A stretch of 64,000 nucleotides of DNA from Microbacteriaceae bacterium (GTDB lineage Bacteria > Actinomycetota > Actinomycetes > Actinomycetales > Microbacteriaceae), in contig JAHEGB010000001.1 of assembly GCA_024645175.1 (NCBI GenBank), forward strand, positions 62,001 to 126,000. The letters are read 5' to 3'. The notes under the pieces are model-generated. The model was not told the DNA's origin and made no database searches. It was given only the letters and a program-made list of their open reading frames with translations. The first letter of the stretch is position 1, and every line of letters starts with the position of its first letter. The translations under genes were made by a program, and so were the position numbers. This document shows positions 1 through 8,811 of this stretch, piece after piece.

Positions 1-36
1 TGTTAGAGGCCGAACTGAATGTGTCTGGGGGATAGC

Positions 37-1311
37 ATGGCGAATCAAGAAACCGGCTATACCGACTTTGATCGAGAGCGCTTCGAGCCAGAGGTCAGAA
101 AGTCAAACGCTCAGCGCGGAGAATTTGCTCGCGATCGTGCCCGTGTTTTGCACTCGAGTGCATTGCGCCGGCTGGGTGCTAAGACCCAGGTGCTCTCACC
201 GAGCAATGGAGACTTTGCCCGAACCAGGCTGACGCACTCGTTAGAGGTAGCTCAGGTTGGACGCGAAATGGCGTCAGAGCTTTCGCTCAACCCTGATGTT
301 GTCGACATGGCTTGCTTGGCGCACGACCTGGGTCACCCGCCTTTTGGTCACAACGGCGAAACCGCGCTCAACGCTTGGGCCGAGTCAATTGGCGGTTTCG
401 AAGGCAACGCGCAAACCCTGCGTCTGCTCGTGCGAATCGAACCAAAAGTCTTCAGCACCGATGGCACCAGCCGCGGGCTAAACCTAACTCGTGCGAGTCT
501 CGATGCCACCTGCAAGTATCCATGGACTGTTGAAGACTCTGTGCGCGATTCAGGAGCTGGCAAAACCGCAAAGTTCGGCGTCTATGCAGATGACGTAGAA
601 GTTTTCACCTGGTTGCGCGACGGAGCACCGGCAAAACAGAAGTGCATTGAAGCACAGGTAATGGACTTCGCCGACGACGTCGCCTATTCGGTGCACGACT
701 TCGAAGACGCAATCGTATCTGGGTTCATTAATCCTCGAGACCTAGCAGATCGTGGTTCTCGCGAAAGCCTTATTGACAAGATTTCAATTTGGAACGGTGG
801 CGAACTAGATCGTTCTCAACTATCAGAGGCATTTCAAACCTTAGAGGCCAACGAGTTTTGGCTGACTTCATTTAGCGGTGACGCCCGAGACCTTGCGACA
901 CTCAAGAACCTTAGTTCTGCCTTGATTGGTGAATTCGTTCAGGCCTCAACCAAACGCACGCTTCAATCGGCAGGCGACGAAGTTACTAGGTTCCAGTCGC
1001 AGCTGTTGATTCCTTCATCGGTTCGCGCACAGATCAGCGTTCTCAAGGGGCTCGTATCGGCTTTTTTGATGTCACACGATTCACGCAGACCCTTCTATGA
1101 ATGGCAACGAGCATTGCTGCTTGAACTTAGCGACGCCTTGCTTGCTCAAAACGGCAAAGAGCTCGATGCCTATTGCAGTTCGTCTTGGCGTTTGGCAAAA
1201 GACGAGCAGGCGCAACGTCGAGTAATCGTTGATCAGGTGGCATCGCTCACAGACCAGAGCGCTCTAGCGCTGCATAACCGCTTGGTCGGCGGCCGGTCAG
1301 TATCGGTCTAG
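37..1311 (+). CDS. dgt: dNTP triphosphohydrolase-like HD protein
   Basis: Deoxyguanosinetriphosphate triphosphohydrolase-like protein, which hydrolyses dNTPs to deoxynucleoside and triphosphate in the cytoplasm. The HD-domain metal site is visible as THSLEV (His67) and AHDLGHPPFGH (His96-Asp97) counted from the ATG at 37. About 424 residues is normal for the actinobacterial family. The ORF track begins at an ATG at 19; I prefer 37 because a GGGGGA element lies just upstream, but this is not proven. It sits 17 bases before dnaG, a neighbour pair common in actinobacteria and probably cotranscribed. Substrate preference cannot be read from sequence. Confidence 0.9.
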   Translation: MANQETGYTDFDRERFEPEVRKSNAQRGEFARDRARVLHSSALRRLGAKTQVLSPSNGDFARTRLTHSLEVAQVGREMASELSLNPDVVDMACLAHDLGHPPFGHNGETALNAWAESIGGFEGNAQTLRLLVRIEPKVFSTDGTSRGLNLTRASLDATCKYPWTVEDSVRDSGAGKTAKFGVYADDVEVFTWLRDGAPAKQKCIEAQVMDFADDVAYSVHDFEDAIVSGFINPRDLADRGSRESLIDKISIWNGGELDRSQLSEAFQTLEANEFWLTSFSGDARDLATLKNLSSALIGEFVQASTKRTLQSAGDEVTRFQSQLLIPSSVRAQISVLKGLVSAFLMSHDSRRPFYEWQRALLLELSDALLAQNGKELDAYCSSSWRLAKDEQAQRRVIVDQVASLTDQSALALHNRLVGGRSVSV

Positions 1312-1328
1312 AACTTAGGATTATTGGC

Positions 1329-3215
1329 ATGGCAGGCAGAATTCGCGCGAGAGACATCGAAGAGGTGAAAGCCCGCCTAAACATTGCCGATGTGGTCAGT
1401 GACTACGTTGCATTGAAGCCCGCCGGCGTCGGCTCTCTCAAGGGACTCTGCCCGTTTCACGACGAGAAATCGCCTTCGTTTACGGTCAAGCCAAATGATG
1501 GCTTCTACAAGTGCTTCGGATGCGGCGAGGGCGGCGACGTATACAAGTTCGTGCAGCAACTCGACCACCTCAGCTTCTACGAGGCGGTTGAGAAGCTCGC
1601 GGCACGCATTAGTTTCACTCTCACCTATGAAGAGGGCAGTGGTCCATCGGTTGATCACGGATTGCGCAACCGCATTCTCGAAGCTAACAACGCCGCAGCG
1701 ACTTTTTATCAGTCTCAACTCATGACCGATGGGGCAGAGGCGGGCCGCGAGTTTCTAAAGGGCCGTGGCTTCGACAAAGCAGCTGCAGATCACTTCTCGA
1801 TTGGTTTTGCTCCAAAGGCTTGGGCCGAACTCTATAACCACCTGAAATCTGCGGGGTTTACCGACGACGAACTCGTCGCAGCTGCTCTGGTCACAAAGGG
1901 CGACAAGGGAACATTCGATAAATTTCGCGGTCGCCTGATTTGGCCAATCAAAGATTCAACCGGGCAAGTGATTGGCTTCGGAGCGCGCAAGTTATTTGAC
2001 GATGACAACGGTCCGAAATATTTGAACTCAAGCGACACGTTGGTTTATCACAAGTCACAAGTTCTCTATGGAATCGATCTGGCTAAAAAAGACATAACCA
2101 AGAAACAGCAGGTTGTGGTTGTCGAAGGTTACACCGATGTCATGGCCTGCCACTTGGCTGGCATCACCACAGCGGTTGCAACCTGTGGAACAGCATTTGG
2201 TGATGACCACATTAGAACTTTGAATCGAATGCTTTCGAGCGAAATTGATTCTCCGGCAGAGGTGATTTTTACCTTTGATCCAGATGCGGCTGGCCAAAAG
2301 GCTGCCATGCGTGCATATAACGACTCAAATAAATTCAATGCACAGACTTTTGTTGCTGTTGGTCCAGAAGGGCTCGACCCCTGCGACTTGCGAAGCCAAA
2401 AGGGCGATGAGGCTGTTGTCGCCATGATCGCCAATCGAAAGCCGATTTTCGAATTTGCCATCAAGCAAAAGATCGCAAAGTTCGATTTGAGCTCAATTGA
2501 AGGTCGCGTAGCCGCTGCTCGAGCCGCGGCGCCAGTGGTTGCCGGCATTCGTGACGCCGCGCTTCGCCCGGCATATACCCGTGAGTTGGCCGGCTGGGTG
2601 AGCCTCGAGGGCAACGAGGTTGCAGCGCTAGTAGATGTAGCTCTCAAGCAAGCGCGAAATGAGGGTGTCGCTCAGATGCGCCGCGACACTACCGCGGCCG
2701 CAGAAGTTCCTCCAGAATTCGACCCAGAGGCTGAGCCGTCTGCCTATCCGGCAATCAACTTGAACGATCCAATAATGCGATTCGAGCGACAGCTGCTCGA
2801 AGTCTTGGTTCAGGTGCCTGCAGCCTTTGACAAGGCAACCGCCGCCAGAATCTGCAAGTCTGCCTTTAGCGCTCCTTCGCACATCGCGGTTGCAACGGCT
2901 ATCGAGGCCGCCATCGATTTGATTGGTCAGCACGAATTCTTGCCAACTCTTGCGGTCTCGGTTCCTCCAGAGGTGCAGGGCGTGCTCTTTGAGATTGCCG
3001 GGCAGGTTTTGCCTGCTCGAACCGAAGCCGAGCTATTGGTCTACGGTCAAGGAGTGATCGCTCGCGGAATTGCTGCTTTGCTAGCCCGCGAAAAGAACGA
3101 ACTGCTTGCTGCGCTTCGAAGAGTTGACCCTGTGACTGAGCCCGACGCTCATAAAGAAATTCAGCAGAAGCTTGTTGCCCTTGAGGCCGAACGCAGATCG
3201 GTCGCCGGCAACTAA
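1329..3215 (+). CDS. dnaG: DNA primase DnaG
   Basis: Primase that lays down RNA primers for lagging-strand synthesis together with the replicative helicase. The N-terminal CHC2 zinc finger is complete (Cys41, His44, Cys62, Cys65 in CPFHDEKSP...CFGCGEGG). The TOPRIM catalytic core follows with VVEGYTDVMA near residue 265 and the acidic FDPDAAG motif near residue 316. The C-terminal third is less conserved and should bind helicase. The length of 628 residues is normal. The stop overlaps the start of the next gene by one base (TAATG), suggesting translational coupling. Confidence 0.97.
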   Translation: MAGRIRARDIEEVKARLNIADVVSDYVALKPAGVGSLKGLCPFHDEKSPSFTVKPNDGFYKCFGCGEGGDVYKFVQQLDHLSFYEAVEKLAARISFTLTYEEGSGPSVDHGLRNRILEANNAAATFYQSQLMTDGAEAGREFLKGRGFDKAAADHFSIGFAPKAWAELYNHLKSAGFTDDELVAAALVTKGDKGTFDKFRGRLIWPIKDSTGQVIGFGARKLFDDDNGPKYLNSSDTLVYHKSQVLYGIDLAKKDITKKQQVVVVEGYTDVMACHLAGITTAVATCGTAFGDDHIRTLNRMLSSEIDSPAEVIFTFDPDAAGQKAAMRAYNDSNKFNAQTFVAVGPEGLDPCDLRSQKGDEAVVAMIANRKPIFEFAIKQKIAKFDLSSIEGRVAAARAAAPVVAGIRDAALRPAYTRELAGWVSLEGNEVAALVDVALKQARNEGVAQMRRDTTAAAEVPPEFDPEAEPSAYPAINLNDPIMRFERQLLEVLVQVPAAFDKATAARICKSAFSAPSHIAVATAIEAAIDLIGQHEFLPTLAVSVPPEVQGVLFEIAGQVLPARTEAELLVYGQGVIARGIAALLAREKNELLAALRRVDPVTEPDAHKEIQQKLVALEAERRSVAGN

Positions 3216-4135
3216 TGACAGTCGATCGTCGCAAGGTGAGCATCGAGCCAAAGTCTTTCGTTGAATACGAACAGGCGGTTCGCGATGCTGGTGCAGAACT
3301 TTCTGAGTTTGGCAGCGATGTTGCCGCACTTATCTGGACAGACTACGCAAGACCAGACGCTCTTGCTGATTTGCTCAAGGCAAACCCTCAGGTCGAATGG
3401 GTGCAATTGCCGTTCGCTGGAGTAGATGCCTTTGCAGACATTTTGAAACATCCGGTGAAATTCACTTCGGCTAAAGGTTCTTATCGAGAGCCAGTTGCCG
3501 AGCACGCCTTAGCTTTGTGCCTCGCTCTTGCAAGAAAGCTGCCCGAACGTGTCACTGCGAAATCATGGGGCAAGAAGTTCGCCGTAAGTCTCTATGACTC
3601 ACACATTGTGATTGTTGGCGGTGGCGGCATTACTGAGGAGTTGCTGCTCTTGCTTGCACCGTTCAAGACTCGTGTCTCTGTGGTTCGCAAGCATGCTGTT
3701 GATCTCGAGGGAGCAACAGAGACTGTCGGTTTTGAACAGCTCGATAACTATCTAGCGATGGCCGATTTCGTTATTCTTGCCGCAGCGCTCACAGACGAAA
3801 CCCTCTATCTCATGAATGATCGCCGGTTCGAATTGATGAAGCCCACTGCCTATCTTGTGAACATCGCGAGAGGCAAAATGGTTGACCAACAAGCTTTGGT
3901 GAGAGCACTCGAAGGTTCAGTCATCGCGGGCGCTGCCACCGATGTGACATACCCAGAGCCTCTGCCCGATGGTCACGAACTCTGGCATGCCCCCAATCTG
4001 ATTATTACCCCGCACACCGCAGACACTAATGCGCAGGTGATTCGCCTCTTCTGCAAGCGAATCGACGAGAACGTGAAGGCTTGGCTTGGTAAATCGCAGT
4101 GGGTTGGCGAAGTAGACCCGAATCTTGGTTACTAG
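3215..4135 (+). CDS. D-isomer-specific 2-hydroxyacid dehydrogenase
   Basis: NAD(P)-dependent D-2-hydroxyacid dehydrogenase family protein, 306 residues. The Rossmann glycine motif is slightly unusual (IVGGGGITEE). The catalytic trio is visible: Arg in VNIARGKMVD, Glu in TYPEPLPDGH and His in IITPHTAD. Such proteins reduce 2-keto acids to D-2-hydroxy acids, but the substrate (glyoxylate, hydroxypyruvate or a branched keto acid) cannot be assigned. The start codon overlaps the dnaG stop by one base. The short N-terminal half fits the compact actinobacterial members of the family. Confidence 0.85.
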   Translation: MTVDRRKVSIEPKSFVEYEQAVRDAGAELSEFGSDVAALIWTDYARPDALADLLKANPQVEWVQLPFAGVDAFADILKHPVKFTSAKGSYREPVAEHALALCLALARKLPERVTAKSWGKKFAVSLYDSHIVIVGGGGITEELLLLLAPFKTRVSVVRKHAVDLEGATETVGFEQLDNYLAMADFVILAAALTDETLYLMNDRRFELMKPTAYLVNIARGKMVDQQALVRALEGSVIAGAATDVTYPEPLPDGHELWHAPNLIITPHTADTNAQVIRLFCKRIDENVKAWLGKSQWVGEVDPNLGY

Positions 4136-4144
4136 TCAGTCGGT

Positions 4145-4174
4145 TTGGTGATTTTTAGCCTTTTTTGCTAGGGT
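4145..4174 (+). promoter_or_regulatory. possible promoter of tRNA-Asn
   Basis: TTGGTG and TAGGGT separated by 18 bases, with the -10-like box ending 18 bases before the tRNA 5' end. Both boxes are weak matches, so this is a low-confidence reading. Confidence 0.3.
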
Positions 4175-4192
4175 TAGAGGCTGCGAAAGCAT

Positions 4193-4268
4193 TCCTCGGT
4201 AGCTCAATTGGCAGAGCAATCGGCTGTTAACCGATAGGTTCTTGGTTCGAGTCCAAGCCGGGGAGCCA
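4193..4268 (+). tRNA. tRNA-Asn (GTT)
   Basis: Full cloverleaf. The acceptor TCCTCGG pairs with CCGGGGA, the anticodon loop is CTGTTAA with GTT at 4226-4228, the T-arm contains TTCGAGT, the discriminator is G, and a CCA end is encoded. The anticodon stem ATCGG/CCGAT is perfect. It lies between the dnaG group and the sensor-kinase-like gene. Confidence 0.97.
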
Positions 4269-4287
4269 CTGTCTTCAGGAGGCCAAC

Positions 4288-5541
4288 ATGATTAGTTGGA
4301 TCCAATCTCACAAATGGCAAGCAAGCTCACTGTTAGCCGGCTTTTCGCTGCTTCTCTTCGGTGGCACCGACCTCTTTGTGTCCGGTTTCAACAGCCTTGC
4401 GATCTCGGTTCTTTTTGCCTGCGGCGTTCTCTTTTCTGTCAGGTTTGCTTGGCTAACCGTTGCCTCAATTGTGATTGCAACGCTTGCCGCAGTAGCTCTC
4501 GACGTTAGACCCGGCGCGAATGGCCTGACTGTCGTGCTTAGTCTCGTTTTAGTGTCGGCTTTTGGTCGAGTGGGGCAGCGTCTGACTGCCGTAGTCGCGG
4601 CAATTACATCGGGCACTTTGTTGGTTGCCAATACTGTCTTTTTGTCAGACCACCTTCTCGCAACCTTCGGTGTGACGGCATTTTCGTTCAGCTCAAAGTT
4701 CACACTTTTTCTTCTAGGCTTCGCGCTAGTTCTAAGCGTCAATTTGCTTGCCTGGCTGCTGGGGCGTTTGTTGATGACGCGTTCTCGACACGTTGGAACT
4801 GTTTTTGACAGGGCAGTTGCCGAAAGAACCCAGGCAAAGCTAGCGCTCGAGGTTGCAGAACAGAATGAGAGATTCGAAATCGCTCGTGACATTAGCGAAC
4901 TCGTAATTCAACGAGTCTCTGCTGCAATCAGCATTGCTGAGGGCGGTGTCTATGCAACCAAATCAGATCCGAATTCTGCACCCCGAATCTTGGAACAGAC
5001 AGCAGAGAGCGCACGCTCGGCTCACGCAGAATTGCGACGCTTGTTCGACATGCTAAACAAACTTCATGAAGTTGGCGCGGCTCCACCGAAGATCGACGAT
5101 CTTGAAACGCTCGTCATTGCCTTTAGAGAGCTTGGTTACAACATCTACCTCAAGCACGACGGCAAGCGCTTTGACATTAGCGAGGGTGCCGAGCTAGCTG
5201 TTTATCGAATCGCATTCGATGCCCTTGAGAACATCAAGAGCCACGCACCACTGGGCACCGATGTCTCAATCGACTTTTCATGGACCCAAACCGGAATGCA
5301 GCTGCTTGTCAAAGACAACGGCACAGAGGTCTCAAACCGTGGTCTGTCGCTCGAGCAACTTGCTTACACTGCAGAAGAAGATCGACGTGCCCTAACCGAG
5401 ACCATCAAGGGCGCGGGCATCACGGCAATGGGCGAGCGGGCGGCGCTTTATGGCGGCTCGATTGAGGCAACTCGTGTTCCGGGGGTTGGCTTCACAGTGT
5501 CAGCGATTTTTCCAAACTTGAGAGACACAGCGAGCGAATAA
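4288..5541 (+). CDS. NarL-type sensor histidine kinase-like protein lacking the acceptor His
   Basis: Membrane protein of 417 residues. Residues about 1-160 hold five to six hydrophobic segments, followed by a dimerisation helix and a GHKL ATPase domain. The ATPase features are recognisable: N-box-like AVYRIAFDALENIKSHA, D-box VKDNG and G-box GAGITAMGERAALYGG. In the HisKA_3 box, where the family has ERxRIARELHD, this protein reads ERFEIARDISELV, so the phospho-accepting His is Ser203. It therefore probably cannot autophosphorylate in the usual way. A strong AGGAGG lies 6 bases before the ATG. It abuts a response regulator gene without a gap. It may act as an ATP-dependent scaffold or allosteric partner; function unknown. 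Confidence 0.75.
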   Translation: MISWIQSHKWQASSLLAGFSLLLFGGTDLFVSGFNSLAISVLFACGVLFSVRFAWLTVASIVIATLAAVALDVRPGANGLTVVLSLVLVSAFGRVGQRLTAVVAAITSGTLLVANTVFLSDHLLATFGVTAFSFSSKFTLFLLGFALVLSVNLLAWLLGRLLMTRSRHVGTVFDRAVAERTQAKLALEVAEQNERFEIARDISELVIQRVSAAISIAEGGVYATKSDPNSAPRILEQTAESARSAHAELRRLFDMLNKLHEVGAAPPKIDDLETLVIAFRELGYNIYLKHDGKRFDISEGAELAVYRIAFDALENIKSHAPLGTDVSIDFSWTQTGMQLLVKDNGTEVSNRGLSLEQLAYTAEEDRRALTETIKGAGITAMGERAALYGGSIEATRVPGVGFTVSAIFPNLRDTASE

Positions 5542-6216
5542 GTGTCAAGCCATGACTTCAGAATTGCTCTGATCGATGGCGATCCGGCAATTCGAGCCGG
5601 AAGGAGATTGCTTCTCGATTCTCAGCCCGACATGAAAGTTGTCTATGAGCAGTCGCAGGCGCTCGTAGCTCTTGATGAGATTGAAGATCAACTCATCGAT
5701 GTATTGATCATTGACCATCGCCTGCAAGGAACCGATGGCGTCACTCTTGCGAAACGACTGGTCGAAAGGCTAAATCAACTAGAGCAAGTTGTTCCGGCTG
5801 TAATTATTACGGGCAGCTATTTCACCTTTGAACTTCTCATGGCGAGCATCAGGGCTGGCGCGACAGAACTGGTAACTCAAGATTCTCCAAGCTCTGAACT
5901 TCTAGATGCCATTCGAAAGAGCCGAAGGGCAATGGCAGACGTGAAGCTAGCGCCATTCAAGGCTTTCTTAGACTCCCGCGAGTACACCCCAGAACCTGAT
6001 GTGAATTTTCTTTTGAAGTTGACGGCGCTTTCTGCTGAAGAGCGAGACCTGGTTGATTTGCTCGCCGAAGCTCGCGACATTATCGAAATTTCAGCCATGC
6101 TTGGTGTCTCGCCTTCAAGAATTCGAGAGATGGTTGATCGGGTCATTCGCGCTTTCGGCTGTGCCACAATTGAGCAATTATTCCTGCTCATAAGAGATTC
6201 GAGACAGCATGGCTAG
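5542..6216 (+). CDS. LuxR/NarL-type response regulator with atypical receiver
   Basis: Response regulator of 224 residues with an N-terminal receiver (about 1-125) and a C-terminal LuxR-type helix-turn-helix (about 155-220; IIEISAMLGVSPSRIREMV is the HTH). The phospho-acceptor Asp58 is present in LIIDHRL and the Thr in IITGS is kept. Two normally invariant positions are changed: the second residue of the acidic pair (Asp12-Gly13 instead of Asp-Asp) and the switch Lys, which is Gln113 in VTQDSP. GTG start directly after the stop of the kinase-like gene. It probably binds DNA with non-canonical or no phosphorylation control. Confidence 0.8.
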   Translation: MSSHDFRIALIDGDPAIRAGRRLLLDSQPDMKVVYEQSQALVALDEIEDQLIDVLIIDHRLQGTDGVTLAKRLVERLNQLEQVVPAVIITGSYFTFELLMASIRAGATELVTQDSPSSELLDAIRKSRRAMADVKLAPFKAFLDSREYTPEPDVNFLLKLTALSAEERDLVDLLAEARDIIEISAMLGVSPSRIREMVDRVIRAFGCATIEQLFLLIRDSRQHG

Positions 6217-6901
6217 ACGTCAGGTTGACACCATGTCGCTTGGCGTTGGAATCGCCACGGGTCTATATGGAATTTCTTTTGGCGCTCTGGCGGTTGCTTC
6301 AGGCTTAGACCTATGGCAAACACAACTATTAAGCCTGCTAATGTTCAGCGGCGGTTCTCAGTTCGCTTTTATCGGTGTCTTTGCCAGCGGGGGATTAGCC
6401 TCGCTACCGGCAGCCATTACTTCGGCCTGGATGCTTGGTGTCAGAAATGGTTTCTATGCACTGCAAATGAAACCGTTGCTTGAGCATTTGGGTTTCAAAA
6501 TGCCAGTTGCCGCGCAATTGACGATTGATGAATCGACTGGCGTAGCGACAGCGCAAGCTAACTCAGAAGATACGAAGCGAGGCTTCTGGCTGACCGGAGC
6601 TGCTGTCTTCGTTTTCTGGAACTCGCTTACTTTCGCCGGAGCGCTGCTTGGCAGTGCATTGGCAGATCCAAGTGTTTACGGCCTCGATGCCGCAGCGGCG
6701 GCGGCGTTTCTCGCTTTGCTTTGGCCAAGGCTCAAGCAACGCCAGCCTCTAATCGTCGCAGCGGCCGCAGCTTTTGTTGCAGTCGTCTTGACCCCGGTCT
6801 TGCCTTCTGGGCTGCCGATTCTTTTGGCTGCGGTCATCGCATTTGTAATTGGTGGCTTGAATCTGTTTAAGCCAAGAGCCCAAGCCGGTGATCGCAGATG
6901 A
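6209..6901 (+). CDS. azlC: AzlC-family branched-chain amino acid exporter, large subunit
   Basis: Integral membrane protein of 230 residues with about six to seven hydrophobic segments, matching the AzlC family (FGALAVASGLDLWQTQ, LLMFSGGSQFAFIG, and YALQMKPLLEH near the middle). AzlC and AzlD form a two-subunit exporter of branched-chain or other amino acids. The start overlaps the response-regulator gene by 8 bases and the end overlaps azlD by 4 bases (ATGA). The four genes from 4288 to 7206 thus look like one operon, and the atypical regulator may control export; that link is inference. Confidence 0.85.
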   Translation: MARRQVDTMSLGVGIATGLYGISFGALAVASGLDLWQTQLLSLLMFSGGSQFAFIGVFASGGLASLPAAITSAWMLGVRNGFYALQMKPLLEHLGFKMPVAAQLTIDESTGVATAQANSEDTKRGFWLTGAAVFVFWNSLTFAGALLGSALADPSVYGLDAAAAAAFLALLWPRLKQRQPLIVAAAAAFVAVVLTPVLPSGLPILLAAVIAFVIGGLNLFKPRAQAGDRR

Positions 6902-7206
6902 CGTTGACGATTGCGATTTTGTTAGCCTCAGCCGCGGTTTACTCTTGGAAATTCTTTGGCTACCTAGTGCCAGAGCAATTTCTCGAGAAGCCTTTGGTTT
7001 CTCGAGTTGCCGCACTGCTCACGGTTTCATTGTTGTCAGCCCTAATGGCAACGCAAGCGCTGACCAAGGGCTCAGAGATTCAATTTGACTCAAGAGTTCC
7101 AAGCCTCTTGGTTGCGGCGGTTCTCTTGCGTTTCAAGGCGCCGTTTCTGTTGGTGGTGCTAGCAGCAGCTGGCGTTGCGGCCTTGCTGAGGTTCTTCGGC
7201 TTTTAG
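6898..7206 (+). CDS. azlD: AzlD-family exporter small subunit
   Basis: Small membrane protein of 102 residues with about four hydrophobic helices, typical of the AzlD partner of AzlC. A KFFGYLVPE-type motif near the start and the TKGSEIQFDSRVPSLLVAAVLL stretch fit the family. It starts with ATG overlapping the azlC stop (ATGA), indicating translational coupling. Its last 4 bases overlap the stop of the convergent def gene, leaving no room for a separate terminator. Confidence 0.83.
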   Translation: MTLTIAILLASAAVYSWKFFGYLVPEQFLEKPLVSRVAALLTVSLLSALMATQALTKGSEIQFDSRVPSLLVAAVLLRFKAPFLLVVLAAAGVAALLRFFGF

Positions 7207-7769
7207 GCGTCGAGGTCGTCTCGACCAGGCAGCCAACTCAAGCCGTCTACGCCCCAACCCTCATCTTCTTTTATTTCTAGTACTTCAGGCTGAAACTCAT
7301 CGTTGAGTTTGTCGACATAGAGAATGCCATCGAGGTGGTCATATTCGTGTTGAAAGATTCTTGCGAACCAGCCCTCGGCTTCAATGCCAAGCGGGTTCTG
7401 CTCGAGATCAACGCCGGTAACAGTTGCGGTTAGCGCGCGCTTCAACGGAAAGCGGTAGCCCGGAAAACTGAGGCAGCCTTCGCTTTCAGATTCTTCGTCT
7501 GGCTCTTCGGCGCTGATCGCACCGATTTCGAGCACTGGATTGATTACGACGCCGCGTTTGAGGGTTCCGTCATCTTCGGTCCAGGTATAAGTGAAAATGC
7601 GCTTGGCGACGCCAATCTGAGGTGCGGCTAGCCCGACGCCAGGAGCTTCATCCATGGTTTCGAACATGTCGGCAACGAGAGTGCGAAGCTCATCGTCAAA
7701 CACGGTCACTTCTGCGGCGGGGGTGTGCAAAACAGGGTTGCCAGAGATGCAGATTGGGCGAATTGTCAT
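7203..7769 (-). CDS. def: peptide deformylase
   Basis: Iron-dependent deformylase that removes the N-formyl group from nascent proteins. All three signature motifs are present in order: GVGLAAPQIG, EGCLSFPG (metal-binding Cys) and QHEYDHLDG (HExxH metal-binding helix). The length of 188 residues is normal, with a short acidic C-terminal extension ending in PGRDDLDA, as often seen in actinobacteria. It starts at ATG 7769 and is transcribed alone, convergent with azlD. The methionine aminopeptidase that acts after it is elsewhere in the window (map). Confidence 0.95.
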   Translation of the reverse strand: MTIRPICISGNPVLHTPAAEVTVFDDELRTLVADMFETMDEAPGVGLAAPQIGVAKRIFTYTWTEDDGTLKRGVVINPVLEIGAISAEEPDEESESEGCLSFPGYRFPLKRALTATVTGVDLEQNPLGIEAEGWFARIFQHEYDHLDGILYVDKLNDEFQPEVLEIKEDEGWGVDGLSWLPGRDDLDA

Positions 7770-7849
7770 GAGACAAATTTAGCCGATTGGCTTAGGGCAA
7801 TCTCAGCGAGGCCGCAGGTAGCCTGTTATCTAGTTAGTCAAAGGAAGTC

Positions 7850-8764
7850 ATGCAGCAAATTATTGGCCCGGCAGAGCAGTTGCGATATTTCGCAATTTTT
7901 CTGGCAGTGTTGGCAGCTGTCGCGCTTGCTTTCGGTGCACAATTTCAAAACAACGCAGTTGGTCAGGGCGATCCAAAAACCAAAGATGGCCGCGGCGGGC
8001 TCGGCCTCAGGCAGCTCGCGCGTCTAATCATTCGCCCGCAATGGATTTCTGGACTCGGCCTTATGGGCGTCGGAATGGTTTTGCAACTAGCGGCCCTGTC
8101 TCTCGCTCCGCTAATAGTTGTTCAGCCGATCGGCGCAATCGCTTTAGTCGTTACCTCGTTGCTTAACGCGCGAGCCACCAAGACCAAACTCAATCGCGGA
8201 ACCATAATTGCAATTGCCCTATGCACGCTTGGCATCTTCGCTTTCGTGGGCATGGCATCTGGAGTTGCTCACGCAAATGAACTAACCGATACGGATGTCG
8301 CGACAGTTTTGTTTATTTTGCTTGCCTTGCTCATCGTTTTTGCAGTGCTCTTCTTCGCTTCAAAGCGTTCTGCGAAGCCACTGACATTCATTGTTGGTGC
8401 GGGTGTTCTCTATGGCTTTGTTGCCACGCTCGCCAAGGTCGTTATTCAGCGCATGTACCAGTTGCAATTTGATTGGCTCACCATTCTCTGTCTGATTGCG
8501 CTGGTTGCGGCCGTTGTCTTGGGCGGTTGGTTTGTGCAGAACGCCTATTCGTCTGGCCCACCAGACCTTGTTATTGCCGGCCTCACTGTTATCGACCCGC
8601 TTGTCGCGGTTACGGTGGCAATCGCAATCCTTGGCGAAGCAAAGGCGGCTACGCCGTTGGTAGCAGTTGGCTTTAGTTTCTCGGCCATCTTGGCTATTGC
8701 CGGCGTTGTGTTGCTCTCAAAGGTTCATCCCGAGTTAGCGGCTAAAAAGGTCGCCAGAAGGTAA
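7850..8764 (+). CDS. DMT-superfamily membrane transporter
   Basis: Integral membrane protein of 304 residues with about nine to ten hydrophobic helices and two repeats, of the drug/metabolite-transporter type common in Microbacteriaceae. Typical stretches are LSLAPLIVVQPIGAIALV in the first half and PPDLVIAGLTVIDPLVAV in the second, the paired helix-breaking segments of the fold. A GGAAG element lies 5 bases before the ATG. Substrate unknown. It precedes a glycosyltransferase gene by 47 bases, so a role in envelope precursor export is conceivable but unproven. Confidence 0.75.
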   Translation: MQQIIGPAEQLRYFAIFLAVLAAVALAFGAQFQNNAVGQGDPKTKDGRGGLGLRQLARLIIRPQWISGLGLMGVGMVLQLAALSLAPLIVVQPIGAIALVVTSLLNARATKTKLNRGTIIAIALCTLGIFAFVGMASGVAHANELTDTDVATVLFILLALLIVFAVLFFASKRSAKPLTFIVGAGVLYGFVATLAKVVIQRMYQLQFDWLTILCLIALVAAVVLGGWFVQNAYSSGPPDLVIAGLTVIDPLVAVTVAIAILGEAKAATPLVAVGFSFSAILAIAGVVLLSKVHPELAAKKVARR

Positions 8765-8811
8765 AATTGCCCTAGGCCGCATTCGGCCATAGATCTAAAG
8801 AGGGTTGTTTA

